From Methanobacterium sp. UBA353 (lineage in GTDB: Archaea > Methanobacteriota > Methanobacteria > Methanobacteriales > Methanobacteriaceae): a stretch of 64,000 nt of DNA. How positions within the stretch are numbered: the stretch's first letter is position 1; each line of letters begins with the position of its first letter. The stretch lies in NCBI GenBank assembly GCA_002496805.1, contig DALO01000002.1, positions 355,730 through 419,729 on the forward strand, given 5' to 3'. Under the pieces are notes generated by a model. It did not search any database, was not told where the DNA came from, and saw only the letters and a list, made by a program, of their open reading frames with translations. Shown here in pieces: positions 22,463 through 35,782 of the stretch. A program made the position numbers and the translations under genes.

Positions 22463-23023
22463 ATGATAAATACCGATGATGGCCAGTTCCTGGTAAAACT
22501 CGCCAGATCTGCAATTGAAACTTACTTAACTGATGGAAAGTTCCTAAAGGTTTCAAATGACATTAACCCTAACTTAAAAGAGGAAATGGGCGTATTTGTC
22601 ACACTCTACCGCGATGGGGAACTAAGGGGTTGTATTGGATTTCCTGAACCAATTAAACCCCTGGTAGAGGCAGTTATAGAAGTTGCCGTCAGTGCAGCTA
22701 CCGGTGACCCCCGTTTTCCCAGAGTAACGCCAGCTGAGATGAACCAGATACAAGTGGAGGTTAGTGTTCTTACTAAACCCGTCCTGATTTCAGTTCAAAA
22801 ACCTGTTGACTACTTGAATAAAATTAAAGTGGGGGAAGATGGCCTTATTATTGAAAAGGGAGTTTACCGTGGTTTACTCCTTCCTCAAGTTCCTGTGGAA
22901 TGGAAGTGGGATACTGAAGAATTCTTGGCCAACACTTGTATGAAAGCAGGATTATCTCCGGATTGCTGGTTACAAGATGGAGTGAAAATATTTAGCTTTC
23001 AATCTCAAATATTCAAAGAATAA
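22463..23023 (+). CDS. AMMECR1 domain protein
   Basis: A 186-residue AMMECR1-family protein with the signature [22 protein letters not shown] and a C-terminal [19 protein letters not shown]. The family is conserved from archaea to humans. Its biochemical function is not established, though the fold hints at an enzyme with the conserved cysteine. It starts at the base after the tldD stop. Confidence 0.92.
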   Translation: MINTDDGQFLVKLARSAIETYLTDGKFLKVSNDINPNLKEEMGVFVTLYRDGELRGCIGFPEPIKPLVEAVIEVAVSAATGDPRFPRVTPAEMNQIQVEVSVLTKPVLISVQKPVDYLNKIKVGEDGLIIEKGVYRGLLLPQVPVEWKWDTEEFLANTCMKAGLSPDCWLQDGVKIFSFQSQIFKE

Positions 23024-23150
23024 AAATCTGTTCATAATTACGTCTTAAAAAAAAAAACGGGATATTGTTTATCATATCTTGGATAATAATAAAACCCCAA
23101 AAAAAAAATTCTTTATAAAATTTTTTAATCTTTAAAAAAAATGTGATTTA

Positions 23151-24158
23151 ATGTTTTTACCTAACATACCCACACCGGATGAAGTGCTCGATAAGGGATT
23201 TCGACGTGCGAAAAAGGCTGCAGCCAAGGTCCGCACATCCAAGATTCATCGTCAGAAAAAATCAAAACGAATTGAAGAAGCAAGAGTCCAAACAGCTTGT
23301 CAAGTTATTAGGGAAACTTTTGAAGATATTCTGGAGAAAACACCCCACATTGAAGAACTTTCCATGTTCTATCAGGACTATATTGATGTGGCAGTGGGGG
23401 TTGATGATCTTAAAAAGTCTTTAGGAGCATTGAACTGGGCTAATGGTGTATTGGAAAAATTACAGAACCAATACACACACCGCATAAGAAGATCACCTCC
23501 AGAAAACTCTGCACAAATTCGAAGAGAAGCATTCGGCAGAATAGCTTCTGTTGTGAACCGCATCAGTGAAGAACTTGATTTTTTAAACTTTGCCAGACAA
23601 AAACTGCGTAATATCCCCACAGTGGATGATGAAGCCACCACTACCGTAATTGCTGGATTTCCCAACGTTGGAAAATCAACACTCCTTCGACAAATTACCA
23701 ATGCCGAACCTGAAGTTGCCGATTATCCTTTCACCACTAAAGGTATTCAAATAGGACATTTCGAACTGCGATGGCAGAAGTATCAAATTATAGACACTCC
23801 TGGTTTATTGGATCGTCCAGTGCAAGATATGAATCCAATAGAGCTAAATGCCATGGTAGCATTGGAACACTTGGCAGATCTGATTCTGTTTATATTTGAT
23901 CCTTCTCAAACATCAGGATTTCCCGTGGAAAATCAAGTTAACCTTTATTGGGAGATAAAACAAATATTCAGGAACACTCCTATCCTTCCACTTTTAAATA
24001 AAATGGACTTGGTGGAAGATGAAGATAATGTTAAGTACATTCAAGAACATATTTATACTGAGGATGAACTACTTATGGTCGCTGCATCTGAAGGTACTGG
24101 CATATCATTGATAGTTGAAAAGTTACAAGAATTCAACAGGAAAATCAGGGACAAATAG
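23151..24158 (+). CDS. NOG1-like GTPase
   Basis: An N-terminal helical domain (about residues 1-160, very basic at the start) precedes a GTPase domain with G1 [10 protein letters not shown]3 DTPG (in [13 protein letters not shown]) and G4 NKMD. The layout matches archaeal homologues of the nucleolar GTPase NOG1, expected to act in large-subunit ribosome assembly. The 335-residue length corresponds to the archaeal core without the long eukaryotic tail. A partial ribosome site (gtgatt) precedes the ATG. Confidence 0.9.
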   Translation: MFLPNIPTPDEVLDKGFRRAKKAAAKVRTSKIHRQKKSKRIEEARVQTACQVIRETFEDILEKTPHIEELSMFYQDYIDVAVGVDDLKKSLGALNWANGVLEKLQNQYTHRIRRSPPENSAQIRREAFGRIASVVNRISEELDFLNFARQKLRNIPTVDDEATTTVIAGFPNVGKSTLLRQITNAEPEVADYPFTTKGIQIGHFELRWQKYQIIDTPGLLDRPVQDMNPIELNAMVALEHLADLILFIFDPSQTSGFPVENQVNLYWEIKQIFRNTPILPLLNKMDLVEDEDNVKYIQEHIYTEDELLMVAASEGTGISLIVEKLQEFNRKIRDK

Positions 24159-24292
24159 GAAAGCAATGTTTGTAAAAGGTATGCATATTTAAGTCAATGT
24201 CAATATCATCGGCATGGACCAATTAAACTATCAACTCCAGATCGCACCAAAGCAGCGAACTTGGATTAATCATTGGGATGAGAGGGATTCGA

Positions 24293-24901
24293 ATGGATCA
24301 AAAGAAAAGATTAGATACTAAGAATAAAGACACAAAAGAAGAAATCATTTCCAAGGCAGTGGAAGTTAAAGACTCTGTTTCAGAAAAAAGTGAGGAAGTA
24401 AAACAAAAAGCTTCTGAAGCTAAGGATACAGTTTCAGATAAAAGTAAAGAAATCAAAGAAACCGCATCTGAAAGAACTGAAGAATTACGTAACACTGCTG
24501 AGAAAATGGTTAATGATGTATTAACTACTTTACGAGAAAAACAGGAAGACTTCGGGAAGACCATTACCGAGTACACCGCGCCTACAACGCCTTATGTTGA
24601 TCTAATAAGCACCCCTACTGAATTTATTATCATTGCTGATCTTCCAGGTGTTGAAAAAGACAAACTATCTGTTGACATTACTAATGAATCTGTAACCATC
24701 AAAGCAACCTTCCCCGAAGGAATGGAGGGTGAAAAAATTAATTACATTAAAAGGGAAAGAGGATTTGGTGAAGTCGTGCGTAATTTGGAATTACCCTATG
24801 AAATTAAGATAAAAGAGGCCAGTGCCAATTTTGAAAATGCAATGCTTACTATAAAACTTCCTAAAAAAGTTGCAAAAACAAAAAAACTGGAAATAAAATA
24901 G
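24293..24901 (+). CDS. Hsp20 small heat-shock protein with LEA-like helical N-terminus
   Basis: The C-terminal half (about residues 98-202) is an alpha-crystallin domain: [30 protein letters not shown], and the closing strand [15 protein letters not shown]. The N-terminal 85 residues are instead a charged amphipathic helix with an 11-residue period ([44 protein letters not shown]), as in LEA and apolipoprotein-like proteins. I use ATG 24293, which has gagaggg six bases upstream; ATG 24278 has none. Hsp20 proteins hold unfolded clients without ATP. The role of the extension is unknown. Confidence 0.87.
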   Translation: MDQKKRLDTKNKDTKEEIISKAVEVKDSVSEKSEEVKQKASEAKDTVSDKSKEIKETASERTEELRNTAEKMVNDVLTTLREKQEDFGKTITEYTAPTTPYVDLISTPTEFIIIADLPGVEKDKLSVDITNESVTIKATFPEGMEGEKINYIKRERGFGEVVRNLELPYEIKIKEASANFENAMLTIKLPKKVAKTKKLEIK

Positions 24902-24902
24902 T

Positions 24903-24945
24903 TCTGGGAACAATACCTATTTCCCAGATATTCATATCTTTTTTT
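24903..24945 (+). terminator. Hairpin and T-run after hsp20
   Basis: ctgggaa/ttcccag (about 24904-24927) is followed shortly by a long T run. The converging SIS gene ends about 70 bases further on. Confidence 0.55.
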
Positions 24946-25017
24946 TTATTCATCATTTCCAATATCACATTTTTTTTTTATTATGTAACAGATTTTAGAA
25001 GAATTCAATTTCGAAAT

Positions 25018-26022
25018 TTAGTACCTTACCTTCCCTATATGTCTTGTACTACCTGGATCTTCTCCATTATAATGTGCCAAATAATAAATGAACCATTCTA
25101 AAGGGATTACCAGTACAAATGGAGATAATAGGGGGTTGATGTCTACATAATCTTGCATTCTAAATATTATGCTTTCAGCGCCAATTTTATTGGAAAATTC
25201 GATTGATTTATATGTAAATTCATCTCCAGGATAGCCAGCATCCAGAAAAACGACTGGGATATTTTTTTCCACTCTTTCAATAAGACCATGACGGAATTCT
25301 CCGGAGTACAATGGACAGGCATGTTTAAGAGCCCCTTCCATAAACATGGTCATGGCTAATTTATAAGCCAAGCCATAGTTGGGACCGCTTCCCATAGCAT
25401 AAAATATATCATAATTTGCATATTTTTTGGCCAAAACTTTATTTTCATATTCAGTTTTATTTAAAAGCTCTTTGGTGATTGAAGGAATTTTTTCCATATC
25501 TGCAAGAACGTTGCGGGCAAGAGAAGAATCTTCCATAGGGAAAAGTATATGGTACAAACTCATTAATTGGGTCATATAAGTTTTTGTACCGAGTATGGCA
25601 TTTTCACGACCACAAAGAGTTAAAACAGCATCATCAGACTCTTTCATCATGGTGCTTTCTGCTTCGTTAACAATTGAAACGGTGTAAATACCCTCTTTTT
25701 GAGCTTTTCTCATGGCAGATAATGTATCAGCTGTTTCCCCTGATTGGGACGTTAAAATAACTCCTGCATCTTCGTTGCGGAGTTTTTTATGGTAAAAAAA
25801 TTCATAACCAGTAAAGACTTCCAAGTTACGGTCAGATACCATTTTCATGGCATCACTAGCTGAAAAACAAGTTGATAGAGAGCTTCCGCACCCCACCATA
25901 TAGATCTTGTCAAATTCTCTAAATTTCTCACTTATTTCTTTCATATGAGATTTTTCAGCATTAATGGTCTTCTCTAAAGAGGTAGGTTGCTCCATCATCT
26001 CCTCATACATTTCATAATGCAT
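25018..26022 (-). CDS. SIS domain sugar isomerase-like protein (GlmS isomerase-half type)
   Basis: The 334-residue protein has two SIS domains like the isomerase half of glucosamine-6-phosphate synthase: [20 protein letters not shown] and [20 protein letters not shown] in the first, [20 protein letters not shown] and the [10 protein letters not shown] loop in the second. The N-terminal glutaminase domain of GlmS is absent, so it would use ammonia or act as a deglycase/deaminase. The substrate is uncertain. gagggatc lies before the ATG. It converges with hsp20. Confidence 0.82.
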   Translation of the reverse strand: MHYEMYEEMMEQPTSLEKTINAEKSHMKEISEKFREFDKIYMVGCGSSLSTCFSASDAMKMVSDRNLEVFTGYEFFYHKKLRNEDAGVILTSQSGETADTLSAMRKAQKEGIYTVSIVNEAESTMMKESDDAVLTLCGRENAILGTKTYMTQLMSLYHILFPMEDSSLARNVLADMEKIPSITKELLNKTEYENKVLAKKYANYDIFYAMGSGPNYGLAYKLAMTMFMEGALKHACPLYSGEFRHGLIERVEKNIPVVFLDAGYPGDEFTYKSIEFSNKIGAESIIFRMQDYVDINPLLSPFVLVIPLEWFIYYLAHYNGEDPGSTRHIGKVRY

Positions 26023-26366
26023 TATGATCCCTCAACAATAATACAGTAGTCTTAAATACAGTCAATTCATTAACTATTCCTAAATAAATTCTTTATTATT
26101 ATTTCATCAAACTTTATTAGATAATATTCAATTTTAAATTATATTATAATTTTATTTCTATTTTTTTATATTATACCTTCAGTGATTCATGTGTCTTCTG
26201 TTTCTTTTTAAATTTCATTCTATTATAACCCATATATTACCCTTATATTATAATATAATTTCTCTTATACACTAGATTGGTTTTTGAAAATAGAGTTTTT
26301 TTTTATTCTTAAATTCTCAGCATACTTAAAACAAGATGAATATTTTACAAAAACAGTTTTCTGGTT
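26023..26366. other. AT-rich intergenic region
   Basis: 344 bases of very AT-rich DNA between the SIS and ThiN genes. It probably contains the SIS promoter (minus strand) and the ThiN terminator (T/A runs). I see no gene. Confidence 0.4.
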
Positions 26367-26927
26367 CTAAATTTTATCAGCAGTGACAAGATAAAGTTTA
26401 GCAATACATAATGCCATTTCGGCCACTTCTACAGGGTTTGTACCTAAAATCACAATCATGGGTTCTTTTCCCCAGGCTCCGATGTGATATATAACATCTG
26501 GAACGTCTTTGAGATTTTTCATGGCAACTTTTACACCCCATGGGATAGTACTTCCCTCTTTTTTTGCTAACTTAGGGGGTTCCTGGTTGCGATCATAACT
26601 AGATACTTTTAAACCCAATTTCTCACAGATCTCCACTAAATGGGGATGATATTTGATATTCAGAGCGCTACGCTTTTCAGGATCATATTTCATAATACTT
26701 ATAACTAGCCTTGCCATATGTGATGAAACACCATAACCTGGCCGGGCAACGGCTTTGGGCAGATTATTAACAATTGTTATACGTCCAGGTATCCCAGCAA
26801 CATCATCTATTGTTTGAGCGTTCTTACGGGCCATTACAATATTGCTACGCACTTCAGGAATAATTTCTGCAAATTCTGGGGACTGTTCCAGTATTTGTAA
26901 AGCCATTTCCATCTTTTCTAGGATCAT
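26367..26927 (-). CDS. ThiN domain protein (thiamine-phosphate synthase family)
   Basis: The 186-residue stand-alone ThiN domain includes [53 protein letters not shown] and a C-terminal [19 protein letters not shown]. ThiN joins the pyrimidine and thiazole phosphates to make thiamine phosphate when fused to ThiD, or acts as a ligand sensor in ThiR regulators. Here there is neither a ThiD nor a DNA-binding domain, so enzyme or sensor cannot be decided from sequence. No clear ribosome site is visible, so it may be leaderless. Confidence 0.8.
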   Translation of the reverse strand: MILEKMEMALQILEQSPEFAEIIPEVRSNIVMARKNAQTIDDVAGIPGRITIVNNLPKAVARPGYGVSSHMARLVISIMKYDPEKRSALNIKYHPHLVEICEKLGLKVSSYDRNQEPPKLAKKEGSTIPWGVKVAMKNLKDVPDVIYHIGAWGKEPMIVILGTNPVEVAEMALCIAKLYLVTADKI

Positions 26928-27592
26928 ATAAGAAGCTTTTGTATGATTTTGGATATAAATTTTGGTGTCCTAAATTTCCAGCAGATTAACTGTGTTAATA
27001 TTTTTTTTAGGCATTTTTATCCTATAATAAAAACTTGGCATGGAAACCAGTATTTATTCAGATAATCGTTATTAGGGTAGTTATTATTATTTTTTCACTT
27101 TGAATCAATCTAATTCAGTTTGGATTATTCATCAGAAATTCAAAACAGACTTCATTGGTGCATACTACGAGCAATTTTTTTCAAATGCATCAATTTTACA
27201 TTATCATTACCATAATTCCAATAAAAGACGTATTATTTTTTCTAGGGATGTTTGTTGGTTTTTACTATTATTGTTCTTAAAATAGATAACAAAATTTCAT
27301 CCAAATCCATGTGGAGTTTTAAGATTTGGCAAGATTTACATCTCGGCACGAAATCAGACTGGTCATGATATAACCGGAGTAAGTTGATGGAGTTGGTAGA
27401 AAATAAATAATATCAAAGGGGTTCATGATGAAAAGTTCATATTTCAAACGTTTTTAACCAAAAAAAGGATATATGGTTGTTTTTTGCACCAAAAATCTAT
27501 GAAAACATTTATATGCAGAAAAGAACGATCTTATAGTGTCAGGAACATCTATCTGTGTTCAACTGACAAGCAGACATTGAGGGGGCATATAA
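26928..27592. other. Long intergenic region before the pseudomurein-binding protein
   Basis: 665 bases. The first part is AT-rich with the ThiN promoter on the minus strand. The ORF at 27100-27285 (61 codons) is repetitive in Asn, His and Tyr, has no ribosome site, and is not called. About 27300-27480 is less AT-rich but has stops in all frames. I see nothing else except the promoter at 27507. Confidence 0.4.
27507..27514 (+). promoter_or_regulatory. TATA box candidate for the pseudomurein-binding protein
   Basis: atttatat in the context gaaaacatttatatgcag is a good archaeal BRE/TATA match about 85 bases before the start codon. Confidence 0.5.
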
Positions 27593-29923
<2,331 letters not shown>

Positions 29924-30089
29924 ATTTTTTTTTTCTTTTTTTTTTAAATACATTAGCTTGAGCTATGAAAAATTAATAAATTTATCATATTTATTAAAAA
30001 AAAATGGCAAATCATATTTAAATAATCAATAAATCCTTAACCAAAATAATAAATAAATATTAAATAATAAAAAAAGGAATTGGAATAAA

Positions 30090-30545
30090 TTAACAGTGTT
30101 TAAAGCTATCTGCGGGAAAATCAGATTCTTTAATCTTTTTTATGATTTTACAGGAACTATCCAAGGAAGATTCATGGTAACCATTGATTTTTACTACTTC
30201 TGCATTAAGGTTTTTTTCTTTTAATTTTTTTCGTAACCAATCTAAGTCAAAGTTTTGATCAGGGCCTATGGTAATAATATCTGGATTTATTTTCCTGACA
30301 GTGCTGAACATGTCAGTTTCACTTCCCAACATGGCTTCATCAACAACTTTGAGCATCTGAACCACGTTTAAACGCTGTTTTTCTGGGACGATGGGCACCC
30401 TTTTCCTGGCACGCACTGTAGACTCCCTGGCAACCACCACCACCAAGCGGGCATCATCCCCACCAAGTTTTTTTGATTCTTCAAGGTAATATCCGTGACC
30501 AGGATGTATTAGGTCGAATGTTCCAGTTGCCATTATGGTTATTAT
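30090..30545 (-). CDS. ribL: FAD synthetase RibL (archaeal nucleotidyltransferase)
   Basis: This enzyme makes FAD from FMN and ATP (or CTP). It has the nucleotidyltransferase motif [20 protein letters not shown] and the second motif in REST...[12 protein letters not shown]. The IGPDQNFD loop and the paired cysteine near the C-terminus (SSCKII) are usual for RibL. The first ATG (30533) would cut the first beta-strand to MATGTFD. A ribosome site gaggtg (30551-30556) is 5 bases before ATA 30545, which yields [11 protein letters not shown], closer to the family pattern. I therefore extend to the non-standard ATA; the ATG form has 147 residues. Confidence 0.82.
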   Translation of the reverse strand: MITIMATGTFDLIHPGHGYYLEESKKLGGDDARLVVVVARESTVRARKRVPIVPEKQRLNVVQMLKVVDEAMLGSETDMFSTVRKINPDIITIGPDQNFDLDWLRKKLKEKNLNAEVVKINGYHESSLDSSCKIIKKIKESDFPADSFKHC

Positions 30546-30878
30546 GATTACACCTCTTTTAAAAAAATATGAAATTGCAAGATTTGTTTTGTTTAAATAA
30601 AAATATGTTCAATTGGATGTGTAATTAATAGATGTTTTTTTTTAAAGATAAAAAGTATTGCTATGAATTTTTAAAAAAGCATTTAAGCTGGTTTAAATAG
30701 AAAAGGTTAACATTTTCAGGGGGACATGGCACAATCCCATGGTGGGGTTTAATAACGTTAGTTTTATAAATATGGAATTAGTGAATTGAATTTCTAGATT
30801 AGAAAAAAAACATTTTTCTTTAAAAATTACAATAAGTCCAAAAAAAAATTTTATTAAAAATCAGGTCATGGTATTATT
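30546..30878. other. Intergenic region between divergent ribL and flippase
   Basis: About 330 AT-rich bases holding the divergent promoters. A less AT-rich stretch (about 30715-30760, cagggggacatggcac...ggtggggttt) has no ORF. I see no gene. Confidence 0.35.
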
Positions 30879-32450
30879 ATGAGTTCCAAAATCATGCGAA
30901 GCAGCGCAATAATGTTGATCGGGGCTTTCGTATTTCGTATTGGGGGATATCTTTACAGATTCGCCACAGCATTTCTTCTCGGCCCGGTTGGTTTTGGGAT
31001 TCTAAACTTAGCCATACCCTTGCAAGGTATACTAATTACTATAGCTTCTGGGGGTATGCCCCCGGCCATAGCTAAATATGTTTCTGAGTATTCGGCTAAA
31101 GATGATCAAGTTATGGTAAAACAAGTTATTCACACTTCAATGAAGTTAGTAATCATTTTGGGACTAATCTTCAGTGTGGTTATTTTTTTCTTGGCTGAAC
31201 CATTGGCAATTGGATTATTCCACAAACCTGAAGCTGTTCTTCCCTTCCAAATGGTAGCTCTGATAACTCCTTTTAGTGTATTGGTGGGGGCTTTCAGAGG
31301 GACATTTCAGGGTGTTTTCCAGATGGGAAATATTGTCATAACCAAGGCCTTTGAACAAGTTTTCATGATCTTCAGTGCGATTATTTTAATTTTATTAGGT
31401 TTTTATGTGGCCGGTGCCATAATTGGAACTGCAATTGGGTTTGTATTTTCGGCCATGGCCGGATATTACTTATATAAAAGAGGAATTGGTAACAAACTTA
31501 AAAATATCCATTTAACTTTTACAACAAAGGAAGAATTAGCCCTGGCAAAGGTACTCATCATATTTGCCTTTCCAGTAGTAATAACCGGACTTGCTGAACT
31601 TGCCCTATTTGATTTTGTTGGAAATTTCGTTGTTGGAATTTATATGGCCAGTCAATACATCGGATATTATGGTGCTGCCACTCCAATTGCCCGCCTACCT
31701 CTTATTATTTCAATGGCAGTAGCAACTGCAGTTTTACCTGCTACTGCAGAAGCTATGGGATTGGAAAATAAAGATCTTCTCAAAAATTATGTAAATCAGT
31801 CTTATCGATACGTTACCCTTCTGGTTCTTCCAATGTCTCTGGGAACAATGATATTCGCTGCTCCTATAATGAAATTACTATACATTTTACCGGTTTACAT
31901 GAATGGAGCCTCAGCATTACAGATACTTGCAGCAGGAATGTTGTTTTTCACTATTTATACAGTTTCCTCCAGTATAGCTCAGGGATTAGGGAAGCCATAC
32001 CTTCCGATGATTATTTTAGGTTTAGGATCATTGTTTGATGTAGCACTAAGTTTATATTTGGTTCCTATTTATGGAATTAATGGTGCAGCAATTGCAACCA
32101 CTATCACTGCATTTGTAATTATGATGAGCATAGTTTGGAAGACACTTCAGATCGCAGATGTGAAATTGGAGTTCATGGATTTAGGCCGGATAATGGTGGC
32201 AACCGGAATTATGGGAATCATACTATTGTTAGTACCTCAAAGTCTTTTAATAATTTCTATTCCCTATAACTACATAGTTTTCTTGTTAGTAATATTATTA
32301 GCAGCCATCGTTTATTTGATATCCCTCATACTTGTCGGAGGACTTAAAAATAGTGATATACGTGCTCTTCACAAATTGAGTAACAAAGCAGGCCCGTTAA
32401 AACCAACAGTAGATAAATTAGTTTCCTTACTGGAAAGATTCGCACGTTAA
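30879..32450 (+). CDS. Polysaccharide flippase of the MOP superfamily
   Basis: The 523-residue integral membrane protein has about 14 hydrophobic segments. Its pattern matches the SpoVB/Wzx branch of MOP exporters ([38 protein letters not shown] near the N-terminus; [15 protein letters not shown] in the second loop). It probably flips a lipid-linked wall or glycan precursor, fitting the nearby wall protein and wecB-wecC, but the substrate is inferred. It is followed at 100 bases by the PEP-utilizer. Confidence 0.85.
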   Translation: MSSKIMRSSAIMLIGAFVFRIGGYLYRFATAFLLGPVGFGILNLAIPLQGILITIASGGMPPAIAKYVSEYSAKDDQVMVKQVIHTSMKLVIILGLIFSVVIFFLAEPLAIGLFHKPEAVLPFQMVALITPFSVLVGAFRGTFQGVFQMGNIVITKAFEQVFMIFSAIILILLGFYVAGAIIGTAIGFVFSAMAGYYLYKRGIGNKLKNIHLTFTTKEELALAKVLIIFAFPVVITGLAELALFDFVGNFVVGIYMASQYIGYYGAATPIARLPLIISMAVATAVLPATAEAMGLENKDLLKNYVNQSYRYVTLLVLPMSLGTMIFAAPIMKLLYILPVYMNGASALQILAAGMLFFTIYTVSSSIAQGLGKPYLPMIILGLGSLFDVALSLYLVPIYGINGAAIATTITAFVIMMSIVWKTLQIADVKLEFMDLGRIMVATGIMGIILLLVPQSLLIISIPYNYIVFLLVILLAAIVYLISLILVGGLKNSDIRALHKLSNKAGPLKPTVDKLVSLLERFAR

Positions 32451-32551
32451 TTCTTTCCAGACATTATTTTCCCAATTCTTTGAACCTGAAAATTAGTACC
32501 TCTTCATATTACAACATTATTTCTGAAATTAATTACATAAATACAGATTAT

Positions 32552-33790
32552 ATGATCATTATTCGAGGAATTGGAACTGGTCCTTACGTGGGTGTAGGTC
32601 ATGTTAAGAAGATAGAAAACGATGATAATCTCCGAAATCTTAAGGGTGGGGAGATAGTTGTTGTTTCCACAGCTTCTCGTGATATGTTATCTTATCTTCA
32701 CCGGGCTGGTGGGGTGGTAACTGATTATGGTGGTATCACCAGCCATGTGGCCATCGTGCTTAGAGAAATGAAGGTTCCCTGTATTGTTGGAACGGGTAAT
32801 GGAACAGAAAAACTTAAGGAAGGTACAATTGTAACTGTTGACGGAAAAACAGGCAATATTTATCAGGGTTTCATGGAACGTGAGGGGAAAGATAAAAGTT
32901 CAACAGTATATTATCCTGCCACCAGAATCAAAGTCAATCTTAACGTCCCTGAAATTGCTAGTAAGGTCGCACCCTGGGCTGATGGTGTGGGATCCATACG
33001 AATCGAAAACAGTATCATTCGCACTGGAAAACATCCTCAAATCCTCTTGGAAGAGGGAAAACTTAGTGATGTAATTGCAGAATCAGTAAGAATCATTGCT
33101 GATGCATTCCACCCAAAACCGGTATGGTTTCGCACTTTTGACATTCCCACGGATGAATTGAAACGTTTAGATGGTGGAAGTATAGAGCCTGACGAAAAAA
33201 ATCCATTACTTGGATTGAGAGGTATTCACAAAGATATTCGATATACTAAAATCCTTAAAGCAGAGTTCGAAGCTTTATCTAAATTAATGGATGATGGATA
33301 TGATAATTTGGGTGTTAAAATACCTTTAGTAAGAGATATATCCGAATACATAGAAGCCAAAAAGGTCATGTGCCAGGTTGGGATCAGACCACACCATGAT
33401 CTGCCGGTAGGGGCCTCTATTGAAACTCCATCTGCGGTTTTCACCCTTGATGACTTCATTAATGAAGGTATCGATTTTGTTACTCTTGGAATGAGTGACA
33501 TGGCAATGTCAGCACTGGCAGTGGACCGGAGAGGGGTTAACGTGGCCAAACTCTTTAATCTAACTCACCCTTCAATCTTGATGATGATGGAAATGGTGAT
33601 GGAAAAGTGCAACCAACAAGGAATTGAAAGCTGCATCTGTGGCCACGCAAGTTCAGACCCAGCTATAGTGCAGTGGCTGGTGGAAAAAGGTATCACCACC
33701 ATATCCACCAATCCTGATCAGATCCTTAAAATACGCAAATTGGTTGATATTGCTGAAAAAACTATCATAAGAGCGGGATTCACTTTGTAG
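32552..33790 (+). CDS. Stand-alone PEP-utilising enzyme (phosphohistidine and PEP-binding domains, no ATP-grasp)
   Basis: An N-terminal swivelling domain with the phosphohistidine site GGITSHVAIVLREMKVPCIV is followed by a TIM-barrel PEP-binding domain (GSIRIENSIIRTGKHPQIL; GASIETPSAVFTLDDF; VTLGMSDMAMSALAVDRRG). The catalytic-type cysteine is in CICGHASSDPAIV. These are the last two domains of PEP synthase. The ATP-binding N-terminal domain is absent, and no frameshifted copy is seen upstream. It could accept phosphate from a separate partner or be a regulator. I prefer ATG 32552 (MIIIRGIGTG) over TTG 32480, since the extra 24 residues look non-homologous; neither has a clear ribosome site. 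Confidence 0.8.
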   Translation: MIIIRGIGTGPYVGVGHVKKIENDDNLRNLKGGEIVVVSTASRDMLSYLHRAGGVVTDYGGITSHVAIVLREMKVPCIVGTGNGTEKLKEGTIVTVDGKTGNIYQGFMEREGKDKSSTVYYPATRIKVNLNVPEIASKVAPWADGVGSIRIENSIIRTGKHPQILLEEGKLSDVIAESVRIIADAFHPKPVWFRTFDIPTDELKRLDGGSIEPDEKNPLLGLRGIHKDIRYTKILKAEFEALSKLMDDGYDNLGVKIPLVRDISEYIEAKKVMCQVGIRPHHDLPVGASIETPSAVFTLDDFINEGIDFVTLGMSDMAMSALAVDRRGVNVAKLFNLTHPSILMMMEMVMEKCNQQGIESCICGHASSDPAIVQWLVEKGITTISTNPDQILKIRKLVDIAEKTIIRAGFTL

Positions 33791-33882
33791 GTTGCATATG
33801 AACTTTATATGGCTGCATATGATGATATGAAAAAATAGGTGCAATCGAAGGGAAGTATGAACTAAAATAAAAAAATTAATTC

Positions 33883-34599
33883 CTATTTTTTCCCATAAAT
33901 CAGGGCATCTTCAAATGTTAATGCACCTTTATAAAGTGCAGACCCAATAACCACGCCATAAACATCTGTTTTATTGAGAACTGAAACATCTTCCAAGGTA
34001 CTCACACCACCTGAATAAATAACTGGTATGTCTACTGCTTTTAATAATTCAAGTAGTGGTTGAACCTTAAATCCGTCCAAAAGGCCTTCATGATCAACAT
34101 TGGTAAATAATATGCTTCCAGCTCCATGCTCTGCCATGATTTTACCAAGTTCGGGAGCTTTCTGAGCTGTTTTTTCAGTCCATCCCCTTACCACTACTTG
34201 GGAGTCTTTACTGTCCAGGGCCACAATGATCCGTTCACTTCCAAACTCATTGGACAATTCATGCACTGTAGATGGATTCTGAATAGCCAAAGTTCCTAAT
34301 ATAATTTTATCAACACCCATATCCAGTAAATAGGATGCATCATCGATGGTACGGATACCTCCACCCATTTGGATGGGTATTGAAACTTCCTTTATAATTT
34401 CCTCCACCACTGAAAGATTACCGCCTTCTTCCAGTGCCCCACCAAGATCAATCACGTGTAAAATACTGGCTCCTCTATTTTCCCATTCAAGAGCAACTTC
34501 AACAGGATTATCAAGAATAATTTGCTCAGTACCAGGTTTTCCTTGGACTAACTGCACACATTTACCATTTTTAATGTCAACTGCAGGAATTATAAACAT
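33883..34599 (-). CDS. hisA: Phosphoribosylformimino-5-aminoimidazole carboxamide ribotide isomerase
   Basis: HisA catalyses the fourth step of histidine synthesis. It has 238 residues in the normal half-barrel-repeat form: [20 protein letters not shown] (catalytic Asp), [35 protein letters not shown] and [15 protein letters not shown]. The ribosome site agagg lies upstream of the ATG. It stands alone, without other his genes. Confidence 0.95.
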   Translation of the reverse strand: MFIIPAVDIKNGKCVQLVQGKPGTEQIILDNPVEVALEWENRGASILHVIDLGGALEEGGNLSVVEEIIKEVSIPIQMGGGIRTIDDASYLLDMGVDKIILGTLAIQNPSTVHELSNEFGSERIIVALDSKDSQVVVRGWTEKTAQKAPELGKIMAEHGAGSILFTNVDHEGLLDGFKVQPLLELLKAVDIPVIYSGGVSTLEDVSVLNKTDVYGVVIGSALYKGALTFEDALIYGKK

Positions 34600-34809
34600 T
34601 TTATTGCCTCTGATTATTGTTTTCTACTTCATAATCCTCTAGTTTCAATTTAATAAGCTTAAATTCACTACCCTACTATTTATTACTATTTCTCATAAAA
34701 CGATAAATAGTAAATTAATATATATTGAAAGGTGGATTATACTATCGCTAATATCTCTTACCACTTAACTGATAATATTTTTTGTTTGATTTGTAGATGT
34801 GAATCCATT

Positions 34810-35622
34810 ATGATAAGAGTAGCTTTAAAAATAGCCTACATGGGAACAGACTTCCATGGGTTTCAAAGACAACCAGGCTTGCGTACCGTGGAAAATGAAC
34901 TATTAGGTGCCCTTGAAGATGCCAGAGTTATCGAAAACCTCGGACAATCTAACTATTCCATTGCCGGACGAACTGATCGTGGAGTTCATGCTCTGGGAAA
35001 TGTGGTGTCTTTCTGCACCAGAAAAATGCCAATAATTAACCAGATCAATGACATTTTGCCGCGAGATATAATGATTTTGGGCTTTGCACATGTGCCATTT
35101 GGATTTAAAACAAGATATGCAAATAGAAGACACTATCGCTATATCTTGTGTAATGTTAATGAAGAACCATTGGATATTGAAAAAATGCAGGAAGCAGCTC
35201 ATTTAATGGAAGGAACCCATAATTTTATCAATTTTTCCAGGAGAACTGAGCGTAATCCCATGCGAAGAGTGGATAGTGTGACTATTACAGTTACCAACCA
35301 AACATATCTAATTGATGTGGTTGGTGAGAGTTTTCTCTGGAACATGGTTCGAAAAATGGTGGCAGTTTTAAAGAGTGTTGGAAACGGTGAATTAAATGTG
35401 GATGAGATTAGGAAATTTTTTAAACCACAATACACAGCAGCAATAACACCTATGCCTCCTGAAAGTCTCATTTTGATGGATGTTCACTATAAACATGTTC
35501 GGTTTAAAGAAAATGAATATGCTCGCTCAAAATTTATACAGACTTTAAGTGAAGAATTCCTTAATTATCAAAGGATGGCTGCTGCCACAGCTGAAATGAT
35601 CCAGTCTCTAACTGGGGATTAG
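34810..35622 (+). CDS. truA: tRNA pseudouridine(38-40) synthase TruA
   Basis: TruA isomerises uridines 38-40 in the anticodon arm. The catalytic aspartate is in [33 protein letters not shown] and the C-terminal [20 protein letters not shown] match the family. I start at ATG 34810 ([20 protein letters not shown]), the usual opening; the GTG at 34732 would add 26 residues that look random. Confidence 0.93.
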   Translation: MIRVALKIAYMGTDFHGFQRQPGLRTVENELLGALEDARVIENLGQSNYSIAGRTDRGVHALGNVVSFCTRKMPIINQINDILPRDIMILGFAHVPFGFKTRYANRRHYRYILCNVNEEPLDIEKMQEAAHLMEGTHNFINFSRRTERNPMRRVDSVTITVTNQTYLIDVVGESFLWNMVRKMVAVLKSVGNGELNVDEIRKFFKPQYTAAITPMPPESLILMDVHYKHVRFKENEYARSKFIQTLSEEFLNYQRMAAATAEMIQSLTGD

Positions 35623-35782
35623 AACAATTTTGGGGGATTGCTTAATATCATCTTCATTCATTTTATTTTAACATTCTCATTATAGTTGGAATGGTGTAAA
35701 GAAAACAATAAATACTAACAAAAACAGAGAATAAACGGTAATAAAGTACGGTTAATCCTGATATCAAAAAGGAGGAAAAATT

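Noticed and set aside
27100..27285. 61-codon ORF in the long intergenic region
   Set aside because: No ribosome site, low-complexity composition, no family resemblance.
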